Shown: positions 1 through 5,852, numbered from the stretch's first letter. The stretch: 5,900 nt of DNA from Blastocatellia bacterium (GCA_016789295.1 JAEUQL010000255.1:1-5900), one strand, 5' to 3'. The notes: generated by a model not told the origin, from the sequence alone. Made by a program: numbers and translations.

Positions 1-627
1 AGGTATAGCGAGTTACTAAAAGTAGATCCAAAAGCTATAGAAAAAGTAGACTTTATCACCAACAAAATTGTAGATGAAGCCAACAAGATATTTAAGGAAA
101 CATTTACAAATGAGCTACTAAGAGGCTTTGGCTCTATTATTCTGGCTCTCTACTCTTTTGTACCAGAAAAAGCGAAAATACTCTTTGATTGTCTTTTAGC
201 TCCAATACCACTGTCATCTTGGGAAACTCTACAAGCAACAAGTAGTGTAGTTCAATGCTGTTTCAATCTTGCCTCAATTGCTGCTGGTATTAATGAAAAT
301 GATAAACAAGAAAGCTTTTTAAGATTAGGAAATCAGAAAGCCAAGCAGATAGATTCTTGGAAATCTTCTTATGACTTATATTGGGCATGCCGAAGCCTTG
401 TCAAAATTCCAAGCCCAGAAATTATGGATGGCTTGTTGATTATGCTCAAAAGCGTGCAAAAAATCTCACCTCCATCTACTAATGAATATATAGAGACTCT
501 AGCTCAAGTCACTACTTTTTATATTGAAGGCTTGTTAAGCACAACTTCTGATCCAGAATCTGAGATGATGAAGATCAATAACGTTCTTAAAAACCTGCAA
601 AACTTTTTAGAGGACTCTCTCAAATAA
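1..627 (+). CDS. 3' part of an unrecognised alpha-helical protein
   Basis: The reading frame is open from the first base of the window to a TAA stop, giving 208 residues with no start; the first internal ATG (424) is only a late methionine and should not be taken as the start. The visible part is predicted to be almost wholly helical. It opens with a charged Lys/Glu-rich stretch (about residues 1-40), continues with a more hydrophobic helical region rich in Ser, Ala and Cys (about 41-100, including the paired cysteines of VVQCCFNLAS), and ends with several amphipathic helices and a charged tail (LQNFLEDSLK). I see no catalytic motif, signal or clear membrane segment. The alternating helices could be a HEAT- or TPR-like scaffold, but that is inference only. 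It ends 10 bases before the stop of the convergent DUF1287 gene, with no obvious terminator in the gap. Function unknown. Confidence 0.8.
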   Translation, partial: RYSELLKVDPKAIEKVDFITNKIVDEANKIFKETFTNELLRGFGSIILALYSFVPEKAKILFDCLLAPIPLSSWETLQATSSVVQCCFNLASIAAGINENDKQESFLRLGNQKAKQIDSWKSSYDLYWACRSLVKIPSPEIMDGLLIMLKSVQKISPPSTNEYIETLAQVTTFYIEGLLSTTSDPESEMMKINNVLKNLQNFLEDSLK

Positions 628-637
628 CTGGTTTATT

Positions 638-1237
638 CTAAAAATAGCGGTAGTGGCCGATTATCTTCCATGAAAAGAGTATGTCTTCAAGCTTGGCTCC
701 TTCACTAATGTTGTGTACTATTTTGTATCTACTTTTGTCAGCTTTTACATCGCTGACTATGCCTATGTGAAGCAGCCCGTTGTCCAATCGCCAAGCGACT
801 ACATCGCCTGGCAGGTAGTCACTTTCTTGTGAGCTGAGAGCCAATGACTTACCTTTTCTGTCAAAAAAGGTCATCAAGTTTGCTACTCGACGGTGGTCTA
901 TGTTGGTGTCTGTAGCCTTTGCACGCCATAGTTTTGGATATGAAGAAAAGTTGGCCTTCATGTCTTCGTGTACCTCTTTCTGAAGATCTACACCAACTTT
1001 GCGAAATGCCCGAACTATAACGTCTGCACAGACACCACGTTCTAACGGCACATCTCCACCAGGATATTCAAGCTTCACATACGAAGGATCGTAGCTGTTT
1101 GTATATTTGCACTGCTCAACAGAAGCTTGAACAAGTCGGTGAAGAGTCTCTTTAGATGTCTGTGCAAATGAGGTTGTACTTATTAGAAGAGAGAGAAATA
1201 GAAAGCCTATTATCGGCATTTGTATAACTTTTACCAT
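638..1237 (-). CDS. Exported DUF1287 family protein (NlpC/P60-like fold)
   Basis: This 199-residue protein carries the full DUF1287 signature. An N-terminal signal peptide (hydrophobic residues 8-20, likely cut after SFA at 25) sends it to the periplasm. The family landmarks follow in order: YDPSYVKLEYPGGDVP (49-64), RGVCADVIVRAFRKVGVDLQ (67-86), VHEDM (89-93), TDTNIDHRRVANL (109-121), PGDVVAW (143-149), LLHIGIVSD (155-163), IVHNI (173-177) and the terminal WKIIGHYRY (190-198). By analogy with NlpC/P60 peptidases, Cys70 would be the nucleophile and His157 the base, with His175/Asn176 nearby; all are present, so the protein looks active. Cell-wall peptide or amide cleavage is inferred, because the family's substrate is not established to my knowledge. 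The start is fixed by a strong AGGAGG (1245-1250 on the complement) 7 bases before the ATG. It lies 27 bases downstream of the 157-residue gene and is probably co-transcribed with it. Stop codon TAG. Confidence 0.93.
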   Translation of the reverse strand: MVKVIQMPIIGFLFLSLLISTTSFAQTSKETLHRLVQASVEQCKYTNSYDPSYVKLEYPGGDVPLERGVCADVIVRAFRKVGVDLQKEVHEDMKANFSSYPKLWRAKATDTNIDHRRVANLMTFFDRKGKSLALSSQESDYLPGDVVAWRLDNGLLHIGIVSDVKADKSRYKIVHNISEGAKLEDILFSWKIIGHYRYF

Positions 1238-1264
1238 TTTCTCTCCTCCTATTTTTCTTGCTTC

Positions 1265-1738
1265 TCACAGATGCTTTGCTTGAGTTAAGCAAGATGCATA
1301 TCCAAGAACCCGCTTGCCGCTCTTTAGCTCAGAAGGTGTCGGACTCCAACCTTCAGCAAGTCTTGTTTTCAAAATTTCTTCTGCCGTTGGGATCTGATCC
1401 CAGACAGACAGAGACTTCACCACACCTAAAAAATTTGTATCATAAACAAGAGCTTGCTTATTTGCATAACGAACTACAATATCATATGTAAACTCGTCTT
1501 GAGCAACTACTTCTACAATCTCTTTTGATAGATTCTTTTCTTGTTTTAGCAACCATTTCATTACATCTTGCAGCAGTTTGTGCCCAGTAAGTTCTGCTAC
1601 AGCAGCATTAAAATCGGTTTGAGAGAGTTTCGATCTATTGATGACTTGCATAAATCTACCCTTATTTCTTATAGTTTCCAGGATTTCTTTGTTTGGTAAA
1701 AATTTTAGACGCATACTCTCGCTTATAGGTTTCTTCAT
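1265..1738 (-). CDS. Unrecognised 157-residue cytoplasmic protein, operon partner of DUF1287
   Basis: I do not recognise this protein. It is soluble-looking with no signal peptide: a basic N-terminus (MKKPISESMRLKF), then a helical half rich in Lys, Glu and Leu (about residues 16-83, including LLQDVMKWLLKQEKNLSKEIVEVV), then a mixed region (84-125, YDIVVRYANKQALVYDTNFLGVV) and a Pro/Gly-containing tail with one cysteine at position 150. It overlaps a 77-codon plus-strand ORF almost completely. I chose the minus-strand frame because it is longer, has a more ordinary protein composition, and leads with a 27-base gap into the DUF1287 gene on the same strand. The RBS is weak (a purine-rich stretch before the ATG, no clean AGGAGG); the second Met at residue 9 is a possible alternative start. 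Promoter candidates lie in the 71-base divergent gap upstream. Function unknown. Confidence 0.7.
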   Translation of the reverse strand: MKKPISESMRLKFLPNKEILETIRNKGRFMQVINRSKLSQTDFNAAVAELTGHKLLQDVMKWLLKQEKNLSKEIVEVVAQDEFTYDIVVRYANKQALVYDTNFLGVVKSLSVWDQIPTAEEILKTRLAEGWSPTPSELKSGKRVLGYASCLTQAKHL

Positions 1739-1809
1739 ACGAGGATTTTTCTGCCTGCTTTTTTCTGCTAGTCTCTTTCAATAAAATTTATAGCTCCTGG
1801 AGTAGACAG
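1739..1809. promoter_or_regulatory. Divergent promoter region between the 157-residue gene and doxX-like gene
   Basis: This short AT-rich gap separates two diverging units, so it should hold both promoters. On the plus strand TAAAAT (1782-1787) is one mismatch from a -10 box. On the minus strand TATAAA (complement of 1787-1792) is likewise one mismatch away. The two boxes abut, so the two polymerases would compete. No convincing -35 hexamer sits at the right distance on either strand. GGAG at 1799-1802, 7 bases before the ATG at 1810, is the ribosome binding site of the DoxX gene. The promoter assignments are inference from sequence alone. Confidence 0.4.
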
Positions 1810-2238
1810 ATGAAAAACCTATTCTTTAAGATGATTCAGCCTATCAACAATGACTTAGGGCTTCTCTTAGCCCGCGCTTGGCTCGGCTCAATGATGGCCT
1901 ATCACGGTTATGGCAAAATCTTCGGCAGTATGGAAGGATTTACCCGCTATGTAGCTTCTATGGGAATGCCTGCACCAGAGATCATGGCTTGGCTTGCTGC
2001 TGTTGCAGAACTTTTTGGTGGACTTTTAGTAGTAGTTGGACTTGCAACGCGCCCTGCCCTGCTCTTTATCATTGCAACTATGGTAGTGGCGGCTTTTGTG
2101 GCTCATCAAGCAGATCCTTTTGCCAAAAAAGAGTTAGCTCTAGGATATGCTATTTTTTCTGTCGCAATTTTCCTGGCCAGTGCAGGTAGGTATAGCTTAG
2201 ATTTTCTGCTCACTTCAAACAAAGAAACAAAAGAGTAA
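1810..2238 (+). CDS. DoxX family membrane protein
   Basis: A 142-residue integral membrane protein of the DoxX family, with the usual length and four predicted membrane helices (about residues 15-37, 57-79, 82-99 and 110-126). The family motifs are visible: ARAWLGSMMAYHGYGKIFG (21-39) in helix 1, AELFGGLLVVVGLATRPAA-like sequence (66-84; here it ends RPALL) across helices 2-3, and GRYSLD (126-131) after helix 4. DoxX proteins are inner-membrane subunits linked to thiol or quinone redox chemistry; the family name comes from archaeal thiosulfate:quinone oxidoreductase, and mycobacterial DoxX partners a superoxide dismutase and a sulfurtransferase. Which role applies here cannot be told. The start is supported by GGAG at 1799-1802. 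It is the first gene of a plus-strand unit and its TAA lies one base before the ATG of the carboxypeptidase gene, which suggests translational coupling. A 103-codon ORF inside it in another frame is a shadow. Confidence 0.93.
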   Translation: MKNLFFKMIQPINNDLGLLLARAWLGSMMAYHGYGKIFGSMEGFTRYVASMGMPAPEIMAWLAAVAELFGGLLVVVGLATRPALLFIIATMVVAAFVAHQADPFAKKELALGYAIFSVAIFLASAGRYSLDFLLTSNKETKE

Positions 2239-2239
2239 T

Positions 2240-4033
2240 ATGAAAAAAAATATCCTAACCATTCTGCTCTTTCTATCATTCCTCTTCTCTCCTTTTACGA
2301 TTTGTGCACAAGAAAACTGGAAGACAAAAGCAGAAGAGACTGATTTTACCCAAACATCCCGGTACAACGAAACAATACTGTACTGCAAAAAGTTAGAACA
2401 AGCTTCACAAGCAGTTAAATTTACATCTTTTGGCAAAAGTCCAGAAGGAAGAGAACTACCTTTACTTATACTGTCTCGTGACCAAGCTTTCACTCCACAA
2501 GCAGCAAAGGCTACTGGTAAAGCCATTGTTTTAATACAGAGCGGTATCCATTCTGGTGAAATAGATGGTAAAGAGGCAAGTCTTATGCTTGCCAGAGAGA
2601 TAGTCATCTCTCGTTCTCTGGAAAAGCTCCTAGATTCTGTAATAGTCTTGATGGTTCCCATCTACAACGTTGATGGTCACGAGCAGTTCAATGCTTACAA
2701 CAGAATTAACCAAGATGGCCCCAAAGAGATGGGGGCAAGAGCTACAGCACAGAATCTCAATCTTAACCGGGACTATTTGAAAGCAGACGCTCCGGAGACA
2801 CGAGCTTTTCTGTCACTATTTAACAATTGGCTACCAGATATGTTTATAGATGTTCACGTTACAGATGGAGCCGATTTTCAATACGACCTGCTCTATACCA
2901 TTGAAGAAGATGGATATGTGGCTCCTGAAATCTCAAAATATGTGCGAGAAGTATTTCAACCACACGTTAAGCCAGCAGTAGAAAAAGCAGGGCATATTAC
3001 AGAACAGTACATATCACTACGTGACTCTATAGATCCTTCTAAAGGCTTTGATGTTGAACCCTTTACACCTCGTTTCTCAAACGGTTTTGGAGCTTTACGC
3101 AATCGACCAACTATCCTGATCGAAACCCACATGCTCAAACCATTTAAGATTAGGGTTAAAGCAACCTATGATCTTTTAGTTGAAACTTTGCGAGAAATAG
3201 ATCGCGATCCAGAGTCTTTAAAAGCGGCTGTTCGCTCAGCCGATTTAGCCTCTATAAAGCTAGGTGAAAGTTATATAAATGATAGAAAAGTCCCTCTGCT
3301 CTTCTCATTAACTGACAAAGCCAAAAAGATGAAGTATCGAGGTAAAGAGTTCAAAATAGAGATGAGCGAAATTAGTGGAACTCTTCGCGTAATCTACAAC
3401 GATAAACCTATTGAGATAGAAGTTCCTCTTTACAATGAAATAAAAGAAGAAGCATCTGTTGTACCACCTTTGGCATATATAGTTCCACCATCTTGGATAG
3501 CAGTTATTGAGCGGTTGCAATCACACGGACTAAAACTCGAAAGACTTGCCGAACCAATAACTTCTGAGTTTGAAACCTATATACTGAAAGAGCCTAAGTG
3601 GAACAGTACACCTTATGAAGGTCGTCAAACAGTTAGGTATAAAAGCTCTCTTGTTAAACAACAACGAACCTTGCCTATTGGCTCTGTAGTTGTTCGTTTG
3701 GATCAACCAAATTCAAAAATAGCTATCCACCTACTGGAACCCAGTGCCCCTGATTCACTACTGTTCTGGGGTCTGTTTAACTCTATCTTTGAACAGAAAG
3801 AATATGGTGAAAGTTATGTGCTAGAAAAGATGGCAAGAGAAATGTTGGAGAAAGATCCAGAGCTAAAAAAAGAGTTTATGGAAAAACTTCGTTCTGACCA
3901 ATCATTTAGGGGCAATCCCGATGCGAGGCTCAACTTTTTCTATGACCGTTCGCCATATCGAGATAAGATTAAGAATGTCTATCCTGTAGTTCGCGTCACT
4001 GAGAAGGTAGCCTTAAAGACAGTACCTTTTTAG
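2240..4033 (+). CDS. Secreted M14 family zinc carboxypeptidase
   Basis: A 597-residue exported metallopeptidase. The signal peptide is clear (MKKN start, hydrophobic 5-20, probable cut after ICA at 23), so it acts in the periplasm or outside the cell. The M14 domain occupies about residues 35-320. Zinc ligands are His104 and Glu107 in SGIHSGEIDGKEA and His206 in FIDVHVTDG. Substrate carboxylate contacts are likely Asn176-Arg177 in LNLNRDYLKADAPETRA. The general base is Glu295 in PTILIETHMLKPF. The stretch VPIYNVDGHEQFNAYNRINQDGP (in two parts, 139-150 and 151-161) is typical of the large bacterial members of this family. All key residues are present, so it should be active, releasing C-terminal residues from peptides; the side-chain preference is not readable. 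About 275 further residues, mostly beta-rich and then helical, form a C-terminal extension of unknown role that large M14 proteins often have. The start follows the DoxX stop by one base. It ends in TAG. Confidence 0.92.
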   Translation: MKKNILTILLFLSFLFSPFTICAQENWKTKAEETDFTQTSRYNETILYCKKLEQASQAVKFTSFGKSPEGRELPLLILSRDQAFTPQAAKATGKAIVLIQSGIHSGEIDGKEASLMLAREIVISRSLEKLLDSVIVLMVPIYNVDGHEQFNAYNRINQDGPKEMGARATAQNLNLNRDYLKADAPETRAFLSLFNNWLPDMFIDVHVTDGADFQYDLLYTIEEDGYVAPEISKYVREVFQPHVKPAVEKAGHITEQYISLRDSIDPSKGFDVEPFTPRFSNGFGALRNRPTILIETHMLKPFKIRVKATYDLLVETLREIDRDPESLKAAVRSADLASIKLGESYINDRKVPLLFSLTDKAKKMKYRGKEFKIEMSEISGTLRVIYNDKPIEIEVPLYNEIKEEASVVPPLAYIVPPSWIAVIERLQSHGLKLERLAEPITSEFETYILKEPKWNSTPYEGRQTVRYKSSLVKQQRTLPIGSVVVRLDQPNSKIAIHLLEPSAPDSLLFWGLFNSIFEQKEYGESYVLEKMAREMLEKDPELKKEFMEKLRSDQSFRGNPDARLNFFYDRSPYRDKIKNVYPVVRVTEKVALKTVPF

Positions 4034-4087
4034 CTTTCAAAACAAATAAGAAAGGATTTAGAACTTATAAACAAGTTCCAGCTTACT

Positions 4088-4522
4088 ATGAAAACACCTT
4101 ACCTATATGAGATAGAAGTTGAATGGACTAAAGACCGAGAAGGTCTGCTGCGGTCTGAAAATTTGCAGACACTGGGAGTGAGTTCACCTCCAGAATTTCA
4201 CGGTCGTGCAGGAATATGGACTCCAGAACATTTGTTTGTAGCCTCTGTGAACGCTTGCTTTATGCTCACATTTCAGGCGATAGCAGCTATTGAGAAACTC
4301 CAGTACTCAAAATTTAAGTCTTTTGCTACAGGTAAACTTGAAAGAGGTGAGAGATCCTTCCTCTTTACTGAAATTACTCTAAAACCACAACTGGCAATTA
4401 CAACTCATGAAGATATAGAAAAAGCCAGAGGTATTCTTGAAAAAGCAGAGAGAAAATGTCTTGTATCAAACTCTATAAAGACATCCATAATTCTAGAAGC
4501 CGAAATATCGGTAGAGCTATAG
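4088..4522 (+). CDS. OsmC/Ohr family peroxiredoxin-like protein
   Basis: A 144-residue cytoplasmic protein of usual OsmC length. Signature features are PEHLFVASVNACFMLTFQAIA (46-66, split here as PEHLFVASVNAC and FMLTFQAIA), with Cys57 as the peroxidatic cysteine and Glu47 matching the conserved acidic residue. The second cysteine is Cys124 in AERKCLVSNSIKTS, and Arg40 is a candidate for the catalytic arginine. The cysteine pair means it should be able to reduce organic hydroperoxides with thiols, as known for the family. It lies 54 bases after the carboxypeptidase stop and is probably in the same unit. There is no SD near its ATG: the only purine block, AAAGGA (4051-4056), is 31 bases upstream. 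The frame is open all the way back to the carboxypeptidase TAG, but without any ATG, GTG or TTG, so 4088 is the only reasonable start. Stop codon TAG. The specific subfamily (OsmC, Ohr or YhfA-like) is not certain. Confidence 0.9.
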   Translation: MKTPYLYEIEVEWTKDREGLLRSENLQTLGVSSPPEFHGRAGIWTPEHLFVASVNACFMLTFQAIAAIEKLQYSKFKSFATGKLERGERSFLFTEITLKPQLAITTHEDIEKARGILEKAERKCLVSNSIKTSIILEAEISVEL

Positions 4523-4547
4523 GGGTATCTGTGTTTAGCAACTTTTA

Positions 4548-4610
4548 AAACATAGAGAGAAGCACTGTTTCTTAATCCAACTTTTTTTAAGGGCTTTACT
4601 CTCTATGTTT
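4548..4610. terminator. Long bulged hairpin in the convergent gap, probable (bidirectional) terminator
   Basis: The arms at 4548-4559 (AAACATAGAGAG) and 4599-4610 (CTCTCTATGTTT) pair perfectly over 12 bases. The stem continues, after a two-base bulge at 4597-4598, with AAGC (4560-4563) against GCTT (4593-4596). The loop is 29 bases (4564-4592) and contains a T7 run at 4582-4588. Read on the minus strand the stem ends in TTTT (complement of 4547-4550), which resembles a short U tract for the 318-residue gene. On the plus strand no U tract follows the stem. It sits between the convergent stops at 4522 and 4618, as expected for a shared terminator. The stem is not GC-rich, so strength is uncertain. 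Confidence 0.6.
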
Positions 4611-4617
4611 GCAGCCT

Positions 4618-5574
4618 CTAAAGAGGCATTACAAGCTTGTATCCAAGATCCAAACCTTGATGTTTTAGTAACATATACTCGTGTATATCATAGGGATGGG
4701 TACCACCATTAAATGCATGCTTTATTAGATCAAAGAAGTGTAATAGCAGTCTCGCATTTTCATCTATGTCAGCATCAAGAATGGTGACATTTTGGTTACT
4801 TTTTGTTGTCGTTTTAGCAACCGTCATCTGTAAGTTGCCATTTTCCTCATCCGTTTTTGTGCTCACTATCTCATCTATTTTGTAACCACTTGGAATATTG
4901 CCTTTGTGATTTGAAGCGTTTGCCTTCTCATAAAACTCACTATTTCTAATAGCTTTGTCTATAGCCTGCCACATAGTTGGCTTTACAATGGCAATAAATC
5001 TTTCTCTACCTATCTGCAAAATCTCTTCAACAAATGAAAACCAGTTTACTTCTTGATCAGGAACTTGTAGAAGCATCATCTTTGCGTAAAGATTGAGCAG
5101 TGAAGCTTTAGCTAAAACAGCTTCTGCTTCAGCGAGGCTGTTGTAACCATCATCTATAAGCTTGCCTAGATTCTGTTTGGTCTCTATGAGAAAGATGTTG
5201 TCTGATTTATCTAACACCGATTTTAAAGAGAAGAAGTTTTCAGAAAGGTCATTCCATTTCATAAACTCTGCAGACCATTTGTCTGGTTTTACAGCCAGCA
5301 CTACCTTTCGAGAAATATCTCCTTGCATTGTTGGGATTATTCCTTCGATCTGACGGTAGTTGGAAGGAAAGGCTTCATACTTGATAGCAAAGTTTTCAGG
5401 GAAACCTGTAAGAGAAAAGCTAAGCTTTGGTGATTTTTTAGAATATTGAACGAAATGGTCAGCCCCTATCTGCTGACCACTGATTTTGAAAAATCGTACC
5501 TGAACAGCTTTATCTTCTATAGGCTGCCCTTTTACATCAACAAGCTCAAGCTGAAAGGTCAAATTATTAGCCAT
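4618..5574 (-). CDS. Unrecognised 318-residue two- or three-part protein
   Basis: I do not recognise this protein. It has no signal peptide or membrane helix and is probably cytoplasmic. Residues 5-95 alternate short hydrophobic strands (LTFQLELVDVKGQPI, VQVRFFKI, KLSFSLTGF, FAIKYEAF, KVVLAVKP) and look like a beta-sandwich. Residues 100-215 are helical, with an Ala/Leu-rich core (EAEAVLAKASLLNLYAKMML, 149-168) and several tryptophans. Residues 216-265 are a polar Thr/Lys/Asn stretch, probably a linker or hairpin. The C-terminus is distinctive: LDADIDENARLLLHFFDLI (266-284), then NGGTHPYDIHEYMLL (289-303), with acidic residues and His293 and His298 that could bind metal (inference). The start has GGGG (complement of 5580-5583) 5 bases upstream and an in-frame TAA further up. 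A TATAAT box and a perfect palindrome lie just upstream, suggesting its own regulated promoter. Stop TAG. Shadow ORF at 5162-5353 left out. Confidence 0.8.
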   Translation of the reverse strand: MANNLTFQLELVDVKGQPIEDKAVQVRFFKISGQQIGADHFVQYSKKSPKLSFSLTGFPENFAIKYEAFPSNYRQIEGIIPTMQGDISRKVVLAVKPDKWSAEFMKWNDLSENFFSLKSVLDKSDNIFLIETKQNLGKLIDDGYNSLAEAEAVLAKASLLNLYAKMMLLQVPDQEVNWFSFVEEILQIGRERFIAIVKPTMWQAIDKAIRNSEFYEKANASNHKGNIPSGYKIDEIVSTKTDEENGNLQMTVAKTTTKSNQNVTILDADIDENARLLLHFFDLIKHAFNGGTHPYDIHEYMLLKHQGLDLGYKLVMPL

Positions 5575-5591
5575 GTCTACCCCTTTTAGCC

Positions 5592-5597
5592 ATTATA
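5592..5597 (-). promoter_or_regulatory. TATAAT -10 box ahead of the 318-residue gene
   Basis: A perfect TATAAT reads on the minus strand, 17 bases before the ATG at 5574. No good -35 hexamer is found at 16-18 bases spacing; that position falls inside the palindrome at 5600-5621. Transcription from this box would begin about 10-12 bases before the ATG, so the leader would be very short and the GGGG ribosome site would lie near the RNA 5' end. That is possible but somewhat unusual, so the box may be fortuitous in this AT-rich DNA. Confidence 0.5.
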
Positions 5598-5599
5598 GG

Positions 5600-5621
5600 A
5601 TAATTTCTAGCTAGAAATTAT
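5600..5621. promoter_or_regulatory. Perfect 22-base palindrome, candidate operator
   Basis: The half-site ATAATTTCTAG (5600-5610) is followed with no gap by its exact reverse complement (5611-5621). The dyad lies 2 bases upstream of the TATAAT box of the 318-residue gene, in the -35/spacer zone, where a bound dimeric repressor would block polymerase. Because the dyad has no loop and is not followed by a U tract on either strand, a protein-binding site is more likely than a terminator. The regulator is not in the window. By rough estimate such a perfect dyad would arise by chance in fewer than one in a few hundred windows of this size and composition. Confidence 0.6.
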
Positions 5622-5667
5622 TGTAAGTTTTATCTGCTAAAAAGCTATAAGAAATAATATTGCTTTC

Positions 5668-5811
5668 CTACCCACTCAATCTTATGAACTCCTGAAGCTT
5701 GCTAACTATTAGCTTAGCACTGTTAACACCCATCTTAACTGTAAACTTTATTGTAGCTTCTGAGTCTGTCACTGCACCACACCACGGACTGGTATGCACA
5801 CGATTACTCAT
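5668..5811 (-). pseudogene. 47-codon ORF resembling the truncated N-terminus of a PhoD-like metallophosphoesterase
   Basis: On the minus strand an ATG at 5811 has a good SD (AAAGGA, complement of 5819-5824, 7 bases away) and opens a 47-residue frame ending in TAG. The sequence VHTSPWCGAVTDSEATIKF (5-23) then AKLIVSK (32-38) resembles, from memory, the strand-rich N-terminal domain of alkaline phosphatase D/PhoD-like proteins, which commonly begin with a 'GPxxGAVTxxSAxV' pattern. The phosphatase domain itself is absent. Reading through the TAG, the same frame continues for 18 codons (ESNIISYSFLADKTYNNF), which still looks like the next strand of such a domain, then meets a TAG inside the palindrome. 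This suggests a decayed gene of which only the front survives; a genuine small protein is the alternative. It follows the upstream gene fragment by about 41 bases on the same strand. Family assignment is tentative. Confidence 0.5.
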
Positions 5812-5852
5812 AAAAACATCCTTTACTATCTGAGCTTTAGGATTACTTGAAA

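Larger units (their letters stand above)
5575..5667. other. Gene-free leader region upstream of the 318-residue gene
   Basis: This stretch holds the TATAAT box, the palindrome and the ribosome site of the 318-residue gene. It also holds an 8-base direct repeat ATGGCTAA on the minus strand, once within the -10 area (complement of 5587-5594) and once at the real start codon (complement of 5567-5574), exactly 20 bases apart. The first copy opens a mini-frame of 8 codons (MAKRGRHG) that overlaps the true start out of frame. The part from 5622 to 5667 shows nothing beyond the possible read-through tail of the truncated upstream ORF. Confidence 0.45.

Noticed and set aside
628..637. Terminator between the convergent genes ending at 627 and 638
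   Set aside because: Only 10 bases lie between the stops and I could find no convincing inverted repeat around them.
1258..1491. 77-codon plus-strand ORF
   Set aside because: It lies wholly opposite the longer 157-residue minus-strand gene, has no SD and gives an unconvincing protein; the minus frame leads into the DUF1287 gene as an operon.
1878..2189. 103-codon ORF inside the DoxX gene
   Set aside because: It is out of frame with DoxX, and its Cys- and aromatic-rich translation is typical of a shadow frame.
2215..2661. 148-codon minus-strand ORF over the start of the carboxypeptidase gene
   Set aside because: It is antisense to a confident M14 gene and its signal peptide, and the product is Ser/Phe-rich without motifs.
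638..4522. Recoded TAG (read as an amino acid) suggested by repeated TAG stops and open frames beyond them
   Set aside because: The DUF1287 protein ends right after the family's terminal GHYRY and OsmC ends at normal family length, so TAG clearly terminates.
5600..5621. Palindrome as an intrinsic terminator of the upstream minus-strand genes
   Set aside because: The dyad is AT-rich, has no natural loop and is not followed by a U run on either strand; operator is the better reading.
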